Shown here: positions 43,601 through 48,660 of the stretch, piece by piece | How the letters are laid out: each line of letters opens with the position of its first letter | Position numbering within the stretch: position 1 is the stretch's first letter | Origin: Budorcas taxicolor | Lineage: Eukaryota; Chordata; Mammalia; Artiodactyla; Bovidae | DNA length: 64,000 nucleotides | Assembly: GCF_023091745.1 (NCBI RefSeq) | Contig: NC_068928.1 | Span: forward strand, 12,728,001-12,792,000 | Reading direction: 5' to 3' | Position numbers and translations under genes: made by a program | Notes under the pieces: generated by a model | Told to the model about the DNA's origin: nothing | The model's database searches: none | What the model saw: only the letters and a program-made list of their open reading frames with translations

Positions 43601-44423
43601 TTCAGCTAATATCTGGCATTCTCTCCGGACCAAGAGCTGCAAGTGAAGGATGATATAGGTAGGAGGTGGGGCTCCACAGGGAAGGGTGATTTGGAATCCT
43701 GCAGGCCCGGGGCCATAGGAGCCTTTAGCGGCAGAGGCCCGCAGTCAAGGGCGGGTTTCACATCCATCCCATTAGCAGCCCCCCATGTTCCCTGTGATCC
43801 ATTCATCAGAATTCTTGTCTATTTCCACATAGGTCATCTTCTCCCACATTTCTGCACAGGCTGACTCTGCCTGGACTGCTTACTTTCCTTCTCCATTTGA
43901 CTAATTCCTACTCTTTCTTTTTTCTGGCTGGGCCATGTGGCATGTAGGATCTGAGTTCCCCAACCAGGGGTTGAACCAGTGCCCTTTGCGATGGGAGTGT
44001 AAGTCTTAACCACTGGACTGCCGAGGAAGTCTCAATTCTTACTTCTTTAAGGCTCAGCTTTAAAGAACACCTCCGCTTAGAAGCCCCAGGCTTCCAACTT
44101 GTCTTTACAATTCAGGCTGTGAGGAGCATCTCTCAGGACTCCCTCACAGGTTCAGGCTTGTAAGGTCACCAAAACACCCCATCCTAGGGAAAAGAGCTAA
44201 AAACCACAACAGGAGATATTCAAATTAGGTATCGGGAAGAGCTTCTCAGCAACAGACAAAAGGCACCAAGGTGCCTCTCTGAAGACAGAAAAGAAGGGGT
44301 CTTTCCCTCCCTTCCAGGTCAGGGCAGTGGAAGCATCATTCGGGTAAACGAAAGAGGCGGAGCTGCCTTAGGTACTTGAGGGTCTGGGTTATCTTAGGGT
44401 GAGGACTTTACCTGCTGGAGCAT
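13540..44423 (-). CDS. MYO19: MYO19 gene, unconventional myosin-XIX (24 coding exons, 947 aa)
   Basis: Twenty-four minus-strand exons join in perfect phase to 2844 nt. MYO19 is an actin-based motor on the mitochondrial outer membrane that works in mitochondrial movement and partition; Miro proteins are known receptors. The motor domain shows the P-loop GESGAGK (residues 132-138), switch I NNNSSRFGK (190-198), switch II DVYGFE (414-419) and the actin-site HYIRCIKPN (615-623). A converter ending CGRTKVF and three IQ-type motifs (about 745-806) follow. The tail (805-947) is the mitochondria-binding MyMOMA region. The start MLQQ sits alone in a 12-nt coding segment, as I recall for human. Compared with the human protein as I recall it (970 aa), this one lacks 17 residues in the converter and 9 at the C terminus and gains 3 in the tail, which accounts exactly for 947. 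The 5' end shares a CpG island with PIGW. Confidence 0.96.
14245..14451 (-). repeat. Bov-tA SINE
   Basis: It has GTTGTGTCCGACTGTTGG, CCGCCAGGCTCCTCTGTCCC and the tRNA-like complement ending CCGCCAGGGAAGCCC. It lies in the last MYO19 intron. Confidence 0.88.
14772..15074 (-). CDS. MYO19: MYO19 coding exon 23 (mitochondria-binding tail)
   Basis: The acceptor is cttttttaag and the donor is TCAG|gtgggc. It encodes IRMAFLASEELDGVEEKH and onward through RLWPLGLALANAAVG, FQRKLVVFACLQLP and SIRALPQ (residues 805-905). This is the MyMOMA tail that holds the motor on the mitochondrial outer membrane. The Ser/Pro-rich part after QAPCS is three residues longer than in human. Confidence 0.95.
16125..16210 (+). 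repeat. Old L1-type fragment
   Basis: The phrase TGAGATCTAATTGATATACTGTAAAATTCATGCTTTTAAAGTGTACG is a degraded form of a common L1-related repeat. It lies in MYO19 intron 22. Confidence 0.45.
16364..16449 (-). CDS. MYO19: MYO19 coding exon 22 (IQ region)
   Basis: The acceptor is cccctcag and the donor is GAGG|gtaagt. It encodes VRSWLTRKHVQRLHAAAT and then VIKRAWREWR, covering the second and third IQ-type motifs. Confidence 0.93.
17676..17805 (-). CDS. MYO19: MYO19 coding exon 21 (IQ region)
   Basis: The acceptor is tcccccag and the donor is GCAG|gtagga. It encodes LELLERGRAQVLEQCARHI and then QRGWRRHRCRT, the first IQ-type light-chain motif, and the start of the second (AAVLIQA). Confidence 0.93.
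17903..18018 (-). CDS. MYO19: MYO19 coding exon 20 (converter, shortened)
   Basis: The acceptor is catcctcag and the donor is CACG|gtaagc. It encodes HPPCTEPATLQGLLQEIL, HALPAPLHCGRTKVFMTDST. The invariant CGRTKVF is intact, but 17 residues I recall in human between LP and the Cys are absent. Confidence 0.92.
18725..19354. repeat. GT-rich minisatellite, about 10 units of 53-75 bp
   Basis: Each unit is a GT-dinucleotide run followed by a core like TACTGGGGGGACTCGCCCCG, TCCTTGGCCTTTGCCCAG. Cores start near 18729, 18791, 18848, 18921, 18974, 19045, 19116, 19191, 19250 and 19321. The units at 18791 and 19250 share a shorter variant core (GGAGGAC..GGCAGCC). The array lies in the MYO19 intron between exons 19 and 20. 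It is open in several frames on both strands, which reflects composition rather than coding. Confidence 0.95.
19850..20105 (+). repeat. L2 LINE 3' fragment
   Basis: L2 phrases TCAGATGCCACCTCCTCCAGG, AAGCCTTCCTGG and CCATGAGGGCAGGACTGTGTC are followed by an AAGTAGGTGCCCAGGG-like end. It stops about 15 nt before MYO19 exon 19. Confidence 0.65.
20120..20223 (-). CDS. MYO19: MYO19 coding exon 19
   Basis: The acceptor is cttccag and the donor is TCAG|gtgagg. It encodes VSHRNFVERYELLRRLRP and then a divergent stretch TTPGHHGLYPDGGRS. An L2 fragment begins within about 20 nt of the donor. Confidence 0.92.
21074..21144 (-). CDS. MYO19: MYO19 coding exon 18
   Basis: The acceptor is ccccgcag and the donor is CCG|gtgagt. 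It encodes VLSQLEACGLVETIHISA and then AGFPI. This is the SH1 helix region preceding the converter. Confidence 0.95.
22030..22137 (-). CDS. MYO19: MYO19 coding exon 17 (actin-binding site)
   Basis: The acceptor is cctctgcag and the donor is GGAG|gtaaca. It encodes ASLEQLLQVLHGTTPHYIR and then CIKPNSQAQAQIFHREE. HYIRCIKPN is the conserved actin-site motif. Confidence 0.95.
22978..23130 (-). CDS. MYO19: MYO19 coding exon 16
   Basis: The acceptor is ccccatag and the donor is CAAG|gtgggt. It encodes DPVPPELTRLLQQSQDPLL and ends LTVVSKFK (residues 549-599). It includes the actin-facing loop 2 segment rich in Glu, Ser and Pro. Confidence 0.93.
23445..23621 (-). CDS. MYO19: MYO19 coding exon 15
   Basis: The acceptor is cccacacag and the donor is CAAG|gtgagg. 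It encodes ECRLNRPSSAAQLQTRIE and onward to FIVLHYAGPVRY and LVEKNK (residues 490-548). Confidence 0.96.
23828..23941 (-). CDS. MYO19: MYO19 coding exon 14
   Basis: The acceptor is cacccccag and the donor is CGAG|gtggga. It encodes EEYAVEGLEWSFVSYQDNQ and ends SPVSICSLINE (residues 452-489). Confidence 0.95.
24090..24211 (-). CDS. MYO19: MYO19 coding exon 13 (switch II)
   Basis: The acceptor is gccccccag and the donor is GCAG|gtgcgc. It starts LLDVYGFESFPNNSLEQL, with switch II DVYGFE, and then CINYANEKLQQHF, the myosin relay-helix signature. Confidence 0.96.
24820..24893 (-). CDS. MYO19: MYO19 coding exon 12
   Basis: The acceptor is taccaacag and the donor is CATAG|gtaggt. It encodes LFDWLVSVINSSICAAPD and then SWTTFI, the beta strand leading into switch II. 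Confidence 0.95.
24894..26801 (-). other. MYO19: MYO19 intron 11, no confident repeat
   Basis: I recognise no ruminant SINE, no LINE and no extra exon here. The middle (25200-25950) is AT-rich and the ends are GC-rich. Confidence 0.5.
26802..26973 (-). CDS. MYO19: MYO19 coding exon 11
   Basis: The acceptor is gcctcccag and the donor is CACG|gtgagt. It encodes SVGTSALLLGLPEDHLLE and onward through KPCSQAECDTRRDCLAKLVYA (residues 329-385). Confidence 0.93.
27429..27519 (-). CDS. MYO19: MYO19 coding exon 10
   Basis: The acceptor is gccccctcag and the donor is CAGT|gtgagg. It encodes ALAGLLHLGNTQFADS and ends PLVDDAQ. The donor one codon into TGT is set by the phase of exon 11. Confidence 0.9.
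27630..27830 (-). repeat. MIR SINE fragment
   Basis: It has AGCTCTCATTTACTGCCCACTTAC, TCGTGTAACCAGTGAGGC and GGAGCCCAGGCAGTCCGAC, typical of a diverged MIR. Confidence 0.55.
27831..29024 (-). other. MYO19: Rest of MYO19 intron 9, nothing recognised
   Basis: GC-rich intron DNA with several chance ORFs on both strands. None resembles a family or pairs with splice sites. Confidence 0.45.
29025..29101 (-). CDS. MYO19: MYO19 coding exon 9
   Basis: The acceptor is cctttacag and the donor is TCAG|gtcaga. It encodes DCFEVTREAMLHLGIDAP and then TQNNIFQ (residues 273-298). Confidence 0.93.
29223..29319 (-). CDS. MYO19: MYO19 coding exon 8
   Basis: The acceptor is cccccacag and the donor is GAAG|gtaggg. 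It encodes IYKGAHAEERVRWCLPEG and ends PRPERTLE (residues 241-272). Confidence 0.93.
29986..30088 (-). CDS. MYO19: MYO19 coding exon 7
   Basis: The acceptor is gtgcccag and the donor is CCAG|gtgggt. It encodes AQQMTGAAVQTYLLEKTRV and then ACQAPSERNFHIFYQ, the strand-loop region after switch I with the usual YLLEK..V and ERNFHIFY signature. Confidence 0.95.
30640..30709 (-). CDS. MYO19: MYO19 coding exon 6 (switch I)
   Basis: The acceptor is gtccgtag and the donor is ACGG|gtaatc. It encodes NACTLRNNNSSRFGKFIQ and then LQLN. This is the switch I region that coordinates Mg-ATP. Confidence 0.94.
30967..31245 (+). repeat. CHR-type SINE
   Basis: It starts CGGGACTTCCCTGGTGGTCC and contains GCCACAACTACCAAAGCC, GAAGTCACTGCAATGAGAAGC and AGAGACCCAGCATGCCC. 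It lies antisense in a MYO19 intron. Confidence 0.85.
31602..31734 (-). CDS. MYO19: MYO19 coding exon 5
   Basis: The acceptor is gccacag and the donor is TTTTG|gtaagc. It starts TWTSRCLMKFYAVVA, completing the P-loop helix, and ends RILNSNPVMEAF. A 5.9 kb repeat-rich intron separates it from exon 4. Confidence 0.96.
31960..32204 (+). repeat. CHR-type SINE
   Basis: GAACTTCTCTGGTGGCCCAGCG..CCACGTGCCGTGGGGCAAC..GCAACAGAGACTTGGCGCGG, with an A-rich end. Confidence 0.85.
32725..32897 (-). repeat. BovB LINE 3' tail, inverted
   Basis: The complement of the BovB end reads GGCTCAGTTGTGTCCGACTC, CCATCCAACCATCTCATCC and CCGCCCTCAATCTTTCCCAGC. Confidence 0.82.
33175..33260 (+). repeat. CHR-type SINE head fragment
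   Basis: GGGGACCTCCCCAGCGGTCG..GTTTGATCCCTGGTCGGGGAACTAAGATCC, truncated and diverged. Confidence 0.6.
33388..33872 (+). repeat. BovB LINE fragment with ORF2 C-terminal remnant
   Basis: Positions 33390-33656 read as the end of the BovB ORF2 product (VRIVKAMVFPVLVYRCEYWT, KAESQRTDAFKLWCWR, GHLM). The standard BovB 3' tail follows to 33872. It is 5'-truncated and not autonomous. Confidence 0.9.
34340..35990. repeat. Degenerate L1/HAL1-type LINE sequence
   Basis: Adenine-rich plus-strand text with GGGAATTCCAGAAGTAGAAAAC, CCAAACTAAAGGACGTGAG, GAAAATGATTTCCAACTTGAGA and ATCCAGCCAAC resembles an old L1 or HAL1 body. No long frame survives. The left part (34340-34550) looks like antisense L1. Confidence 0.55.
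36475..36779 (-). repeat. Bov-tA SINE with partial tandem duplication
   Basis: A Bov-tA (36475-36669) ends CACAAGGGAAGCCCAAG and is followed at once by a second copy of its right half (GAATACTGGAGTGGGTAGCC onward, to about 36779). Confidence 0.88.
37230..37440 (-). repeat. MIR-like segments
   Basis: CCATTTTACACGTGGAAGAACTGAGGTCTG and GATGAGGACATGAAGGCTCAGAGAGG are MIR-type phrases, diverged. Confidence 0.45.
37613..37726 (-). CDS. MYO19: MYO19 coding exon 4 (P-loop)
   Basis: The acceptor is gatgtttcag and the donor is AAAG|gtaggc. It encodes residues 101-138, including FTVGEQTYRN and the ATP-binding P-loop GESGAGK at its 3' end. Confidence 0.96.
38030..38155 (-). repeat. MIR SINE fragment
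   Basis: TGTAGATGAGAAATCTGAGG, TAAATAACCTTCTCAAGGCCACTCAGC and GATTTGGATTCC fit the MIR consensus. Confidence 0.65.
39174..39322 (-). CDS. MYO19: MYO19 coding exon 3
   Basis: The acceptor is ctgcctcag and the donor is CCAG|gtgaga. It encodes LRCLQARYTADTFYTNAG and onward to QEYHAASQPQ (residues 51-100). The TYTNAG-like core (here DTFYTNAG) and NPF are typical of myosin heads. Confidence 0.95.
39663..39801 (-). CDS. MYO19: MYO19 coding exon 2
   Basis: The acceptor is ccctcccag and the donor is ACAG|gtatgc. It encodes VNGHSSGSAAHSGES and then LREDLQEFLGGEAP, LDDLTKVNPVTLET (residues 5-50), the N-terminal motor segment. Confidence 0.94.
40084..40369 (+). repeat. CHR-type SINE
   Basis: GGGACCTCCCTGGTGAAGCAG..GGAACTAAGATCCCACG..GCAACCAAGACCTGATGCAGCC, followed by an A-rich end. 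Confidence 0.85.
40413..40652 (-). repeat. Bov-tA SINE with target-site duplication
   Basis: ATGTACTCA at 40413-40421 and 40644-40652 flanks the element. The insertion split an older L2/MIR-type end (CCTTGGTGCCTGGCACAGAG). Confidence 0.87.
41160..41433 (-). repeat. CHR-type SINE
   Basis: TTTGGCTGTGCTGGGTCTTCACTGC..TTTCTCTAGTTGCGGC..CTGGACCACCACGGGAGTTCC. Confidence 0.85.
41740..41955 (+). repeat. MIR SINE
   Basis: GCCTGGGTTTGATTCTTGATTCC, TGTAAGTTTCTTAGTCTCTTTGC and CCTCATCTGTAAAATGGGAATGG are MIR hallmarks. Confidence 0.75.
42004..42215 (+). repeat. Bov-tA SINE
   Basis: ACTGGTGGCTCAGATGATAAAGCG..CACTCCAGTATTCTTGCC..TTCACGTTCTTTCAC. It is head-on with the copy at 42371. Confidence 0.9.
42371..42565 (-). 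repeat. Bov-tA SINE
   Basis: AGTGAAAGTGAAGTTGCTCAGTCATG..AGGGATCGAACCCGGGTCTCCCGC..GCAGACGCTTTAACC, in the opposite orientation to its neighbour. Confidence 0.9.
42745..42870 (+). repeat. MIR SINE fragment
   Basis: TGACCTTGAGTAAGTCACCTAACTGCTCTGAGCC and CAAAATGGGGATATAATGG. Confidence 0.65.
42949..43149 (-). repeat. Bov-tA SINE
   Basis: GTTGCTAAGTCACGTCTGACTC..CCATTTCCTTCTCCAGGGG..AACAAGGGAAGCCC. Confidence 0.88.
43438..43570 (-). repeat. Bov-A2 SINE monomer
   Basis: TGCTGCTAAGTTGCTTCAGTTGTGTCCGACTCTGCG..GAATACTGGAGTGGGTTGCC. No tRNA part follows. A 22-base poly(A) run lies upstream at about 43216-43237. Confidence 0.85.
43925..44033 (-). repeat. CHR-type SINE fragment
   Basis: GGCTGGGCCATGTGGCATG..CAACCAGGGGTTGAACC..GGACTGCCGAGGAAGTC. 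Confidence 0.72.
44412..44423 (-). CDS. MYO19: MYO19 coding exon 1 (start codon, 4 codons)
   Basis: It reads ATG CTC CAG CAG and then the donor gtaaag, encoding MLQQ. It is preceded by 5'UTR containing a tiny upstream ORF (ATG TAC CCG TGA). The phase-0 end joins exon 2, which starts VNGH. Confidence 0.88.
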
Positions 44424-45034
44424 CCTGCTTCAGTGTGGTCAGCCAGGATTCTGGGTCACGGGTACATGGAATGCTATCCACCTGGTCATGGGTGCACAGG
44501 CTGGGGCATGGATCCTGCGAAGGGCTCAGCTCCCAAGGAATCTCTGAGATGAGCCACCCCAGAGCCTGTGGTAGAAGAGAGATGATAAGGGCCGCATACA
44601 GGTGATGAGGGTTTCTCCAAGGTGACTCAGTCCTGCTCCTCCCACTGAGCATCAGGAACCAAAATGACACCCAGGGCGAGCCTGGGCAGAGAGGAAGACT
44701 CTGTCCTGCTCCCTGCCAATTAGGGAACGAAGGTAACTTTTACAAGAGCCTCCAGAGCCTCCTGGGGTTCCTTCAGGGCCAGTTTCACTACAGGGCTTGG
44801 GGTGGGGCTGCAAATTTTCTGGGTCAGTGTGCCATGGAGGCTGAGGACACTGGAAGGCAGAGAAGCCTCTCGGGCACACAGAAATATTCCACCTTAGTAC
44901 AGCCAGTATTCAGTGGGGCAGGAAGGCTGGAGTCAATTCTTGACATCCCAGGAAAGCGGTTGTGTGGGACAGAAACCATAGCTTAGTCTTTCACCTTCAC
45001 CTTTCATAGCTCAGCCACCTCACCTTCCCTGCCT

Positions 45035-45125
45035 GCCTTCACTCCTCATCTGGAAAATGGAGATAATAAAAGCTACTTTGCAGGGAGCAGCTGTGAAGGT
45101 CAATCAGGTGAAACACTCTACAAAG
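45035..45125 (+). repeat. MIR-like fragment
   Basis: CTCATCTGGAAAATGGAGATAATAAAAGC and GAAGGTCAATCAGGTGAAAC. Confidence 0.55.
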
Positions 45126-45699
45126 TCCAAATCTGAATATTCATTTAGAGGAGAAACATTGTTAGTAAGAAGGATGGATGACCCATTCAGGAGCACTGAT
45201 CAGGTGGAACAGTTCAGTGTCAGCATTAATAAGGCCAAGCTTTTGGAGGAGGAGAATCCATCTGAGAGGGGGGTGTTGTGAGGCTGGGTTTGGGCCAATC
45301 TCTGAAAAATTGTGAATGACAGAATTTTCAGGCCCCACACATCCCCAGCAAGGAGGGATGAGGATGAGGGGTCCTGGTAATGGACTGACCTTGGAGAAAC
45401 TTTCTTGAGGCTCTGAACACATTAAGCCTTTGAAAGAACTCAGGAATGAGGGACCTCCAAGAAAACAGGAAAAAGGATAATGTAGGCAGAGGAGGGCATC
45501 AAGACTGGGATGGACAGATTCACTCTGGACACTGACTGTACCCCATCCAGGCGACAGCTGTGCAGAGGGTTCCGGAGACTCAAGGCCAACAAAGTTCCCT
45601 CAATGGAAAGCTCATCTTAAGAGAGGGGATCAGAGGGGAATACAGCAGGTTGTGTAGTTAGAATCCAGAGTCCACAACCCCTCAAAAATGCAGTTCACA

Positions 45700-45825
45700 G
45701 GACCTATGTAAGCCTTATTCCGTTTCTTCCTTTGCAAAAAGGACTACTAATACCCAGATCTCACAAGGCCGAGTTAAGGATCAACGAGATAGTACCTTTG
45801 AGAGCGCTTGGCAAATGCTGGTTAC
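45700..45825 (+). repeat. MIR-like fragment
   Basis: TTCTTCCTTTGCAAAAAGGACTACTAATACC and GAGTTAAGGATCAACGAGATAGTACC, then GCTTGGCAAATGCTG. Confidence 0.55.
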
Positions 45826-46285
45826 TACGATACGGAGCCCACTTCCTGCCAGAATCAAGTCAGATGGAAGCGGTTTTCTCCAGGTTCCCCCAGCTCTTGC
45901 TCCCTGTCGGCTTCGCGATTACCAGCCGAGAATTTCTGAAAAGGGCGTGACCACTGTGGGCAGGAGGGAGACAGGGATGAATAGATGAAAGCCCCTAGGC
46001 AGGGCAAGGCAAGTGGCAACCTGATTATCAACTCCTCCCTCCCCCCGCCCCCCTCCTCCAGCCTCCGGGCAGACGAGACTGGCAGGGTTAGGGTCCCGGG
46101 AGCCCGGCAGGCCCCGCCCGCAGCTTCCCGGCGGGAACCGGGCACTCCCGGTCCCGGCGAGCTGCCGCCGGGCCCAGGGCTGGGATGCCGCTCCGGAAAC
46201 ACTGGGCACGGGGACACTCCGTCCTTCTCGAGAAGGTGGACGTGACCCCCCAGCCAAGGGCGCGGCTGTCTGCAAGCCTCCCTGG

Positions 46286-46303
46286 CCCCCCCCCCCCCCC
46301 CCC
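46286..46303. repeat. Homopolymer (C)18 in the CpG island
   Basis: Eighteen cytosines in a row are read directly on the + strand. The true length may be uncertain in any assembly. Confidence 0.9.
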
Positions 46304-46588
46304 AGGTCTCCAGGCGGGGAGAGGCGCGCAGCGGGAGTGGGGCCTCCCTGCACCCTAGGCCGCCCCTGCCGGCACGGTGAGGCGTGACCCCGGAGGGTCC
46401 TCGTCCTGGAGCAAAAGGCAGAGAGCCGGGCTTCCTCCTCCTGGGATACGAGAGGGTCAAAAACGAAAGGGCAAAGAAGTGAACCCGCGCTCTGGAAAGG
46501 GGAAAAGAGGGGCGCCCCCTTCTCCAGCGCCGCGGGGGCCCGCTGGCCTCCCCGGTTCCTTCGGGCCCGGCTGCGGGGTGGCACTCAC

Positions 46589-46680
46589 CGGTCGCACGGC
46601 CCGAGCCGCCGAGCGTGCGGCCCCCCGGCCAGACTGGAAAGACAGACGGGCGGGCCGGGTGAGGCGGCGGGAAGGGCCAG
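46589..46680 (-). other. MYO19: MYO19 non-coding first exon (5' edge not defined)
   Basis: A strong minus-strand donor (GACCG|gtgagtgcc, GT at 46588-46587) lies inside the CpG island upstream of the MYO19 start-codon exon. This is the expected 5'UTR first exon. The right-hand limit given is a guess because the transcription start cannot be read. Confidence 0.55.
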
Positions 46681-47189
46681 CGCGGCGGAGGGCGGGCGCG
46701 GGGCGGGGGCCGGCCGGGGAGGCGCCGGGAAGGCTGCGGGCGCCGGGCCTCGGGCCGAGTGGCCGGGAGCCGGCCGGCTCCTCCCCGGGGGCGGGGCGCG
46801 CGACAGCCGGGCGCACGTGGCCCGCCCGGGACGCCGGGATCTGGAGACGAGGGCTTGCTCCGGGACTGTGTACTGTAGAGCCCGCGGTGAGGTGCGAGGG
46901 AGCGGGGAGGGACGGAGGGGCCCCGGGGCCCTCGCGGGACTGCGGGTCTCCCCGCCGGGAGACCGGGCGCCCTGACGCTCGCCGCGGGGTCTGATGGCCA
47001 GTGGTGGGGTGCGGGACCCGTTTCCGCCCGGGCGCCTCTGACAGACCGTCTTGCTAGCGGTCCGGGTCACGGAGTCAGGACCTGGGCTGGCTGAGCCGGG
47101 GACCGGGAGGGAAGCGCGCGGGGAACAGGCGGGGCGTGGGAAACGGGCACCCTTCCGGGCGGGGCCGCGCGGTGGGCGGGGCCTGGGAG

Positions 47190-47341
47190 CGCGGGCCGCC
47201 CCGCCCCATCGCGGCCGGAAGCGCCGCTCGCGAGGCGGAAGTGGCGGGCTTCCGCTCTTCCCGCGGCGGCGGGGTCCGGGCTCTCGAGCCCAGTGACGCG
47301 GCCCTCTGCCGCGGGGCGCCGAAACCCCAGGAGCACGTGAG
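47190..47341 (+). other. PIGW: PIGW non-coding first exon (approximate)
   Basis: A donor GTGAG|gtatga (GT at 47342-47343) ends a GC-rich stretch. An alternative donor lies six bases upstream (CAC|gtgagg). The PIGW coding exon begins after an acceptor at 48648, so an upstream 5'UTR exon is required. The left edge is not defined. Confidence 0.5.
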
Positions 47342-47785
47342 GTATGAGGACCGGCGCGCATGTCTGTCAGGAAAAGAGCTGTTTTTAAAAGGCCAGCCGG
47401 TTCAGATAGGTTTCTTCTCGGGTGATTGGGTCCCGATAGGCCATCCCTCAAACATGCATTCTCGGGGTGGTTCTTGTTTGACTGACTGATGTGCGCTTCC
47501 CGTGTGCCGCTTTTCAGACATGGACTTGGGGCGTAGAGGAGTTTTGTAACCTTAAAACAATTAACACTAGTATATACTTTACGGTCCCTACTCCTTCGTG
47601 ATTAGCGTCCCTTCCACTCTACCTACACCTTGTAAAGGAGGTGAGGAGCAAGCAGCCTGGGGAGCTCGGGAGATCCCTGGAGGGTTCGCATTTTGTGCTG
47701 GAGGCAGGAGGTTGAGAGAGGCTCGGGACAGAAACTGAGGCCCCCAAATCCAAAGTGTACTTTAAGCACCTTCTCTTTCCGCGTC

Positions 47786-48087
47786 CCTTCTCCTCCCCCC
47801 TCATGCTGCTGCTGCTAAGTCGATTCAGTCGTGTTCGACTCTGTGCGACCCCATAGACGGCAGCCCACCAGGCTCTTCTGTCCCTGGAATTCTCCAGGCA
47901 AGAACACTGGAGTGGGTTGCCATTTCCTTCTCCAATGCATGAAAGTGCAAAGTGAATGTGAAGTCACTCAGTCGTGTCCGACTCCTAGCGACCCCATGGA
48001 CTGCAGCCTACCAGGCTCCTCTGCCCATAGGATTTTCCAGGCAAGAGTACTGGAGTGGGGTGCCATCGCCTTCTCCTCCCCCCTCAT
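47786..48087 (-). repeat. Bov-A2 SINE dimer with target-site duplication
   Basis: Two Bov-A units are joined by the linker ATGCATGAAAGTGCAAAGTG. CCTTCTCCTCCCCCCTCAT occurs at 47786-47804 and 48069-48087. It lies in the PIGW 5'UTR intron. Confidence 0.92.
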
Positions 48088-48157
48088 AGTACACTGGAAA
48101 TCATTAGTTAGGTGTGTTTAACTTTCATTACATTATTTTCATGACAATGTACTGTGT

Positions 48158-48431
48158 GTATTTTTTAGCAATTCTGGGTCTTCCTTGCTGTGGGAGGGCT
48201 CTCTCTCTTTGCAGAGAGTAGGGACTGCTCTCTACTTGTGGGTGCCCAGGCTTCTCACTGCAGTGGCTTCTTTTTGTTGTGTACAGGCTTCAGGACGTGT
48301 CCGGCCTCAGTGCTTGTGGCCCAGGCCTAGCTGCCCTGTGGCATGTGGAATCTTCTGGGACCTGGGATCGAACCCATGTCCCCTGCACTCTTAAGGTGGA
48401 CTCCCAACCACTACACCACCAGGGAAGTCCC
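48158..48431 (-). repeat. CHR-type SINE
   Basis: CTGGGTCTTCCTTGCTGTGG..GGCTTCTCACTGCAGTGG..CTACACCACCAGGGAAGTCCC. It ends about 230 bp before the PIGW start codon. Confidence 0.85.
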
Positions 48432-48660
48432 AGCTAAAGCTTTTTAACCAGTAATTTCATTCTATTAGTAGGACATCCTTATCTTCATATATTAGGCTTC
48501 TTCCAACAATCCTTGGAAGGGGAATCTCAAGTCCTAGATTCTGCTCTGAAATTCAGGAATAAGTAAAATCCAGTCAGGTGCATCTATATGCCAATCCCAC
48601 AGAAAGGTTGCTTTTCACAAATGCATCCCTTTGCTCTTGTTTTCACAGGAAGAAGAAAAA

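Larger units (their letters stand above)
46030..47345. promoter_or_regulatory. Shared CpG island, divergent MYO19/PIGW promoter
   Basis: About 1.3 kb of very GC- and CpG-rich DNA lies between the minus-strand MYO19 first-exon donor (46588) and the plus-strand PIGW first-exon donor (about 47342). ETS/GABP-like sites CCGGAAG (47215-47221) and GCGGAAGTG (47235-47243) and GC boxes (GGGCGGGG) are present, and there is no TATA box. This layout is typical of a bidirectional housekeeping promoter. Confidence 0.8.

Noticed and set aside
46585..47451. 288-codon minus-strand ORF in the MYO19/PIGW island
   Set aside because: It is Arg/Pro/Gly-rich, as expected from CpG-island composition. Opposing ORFs of similar size overlap it.
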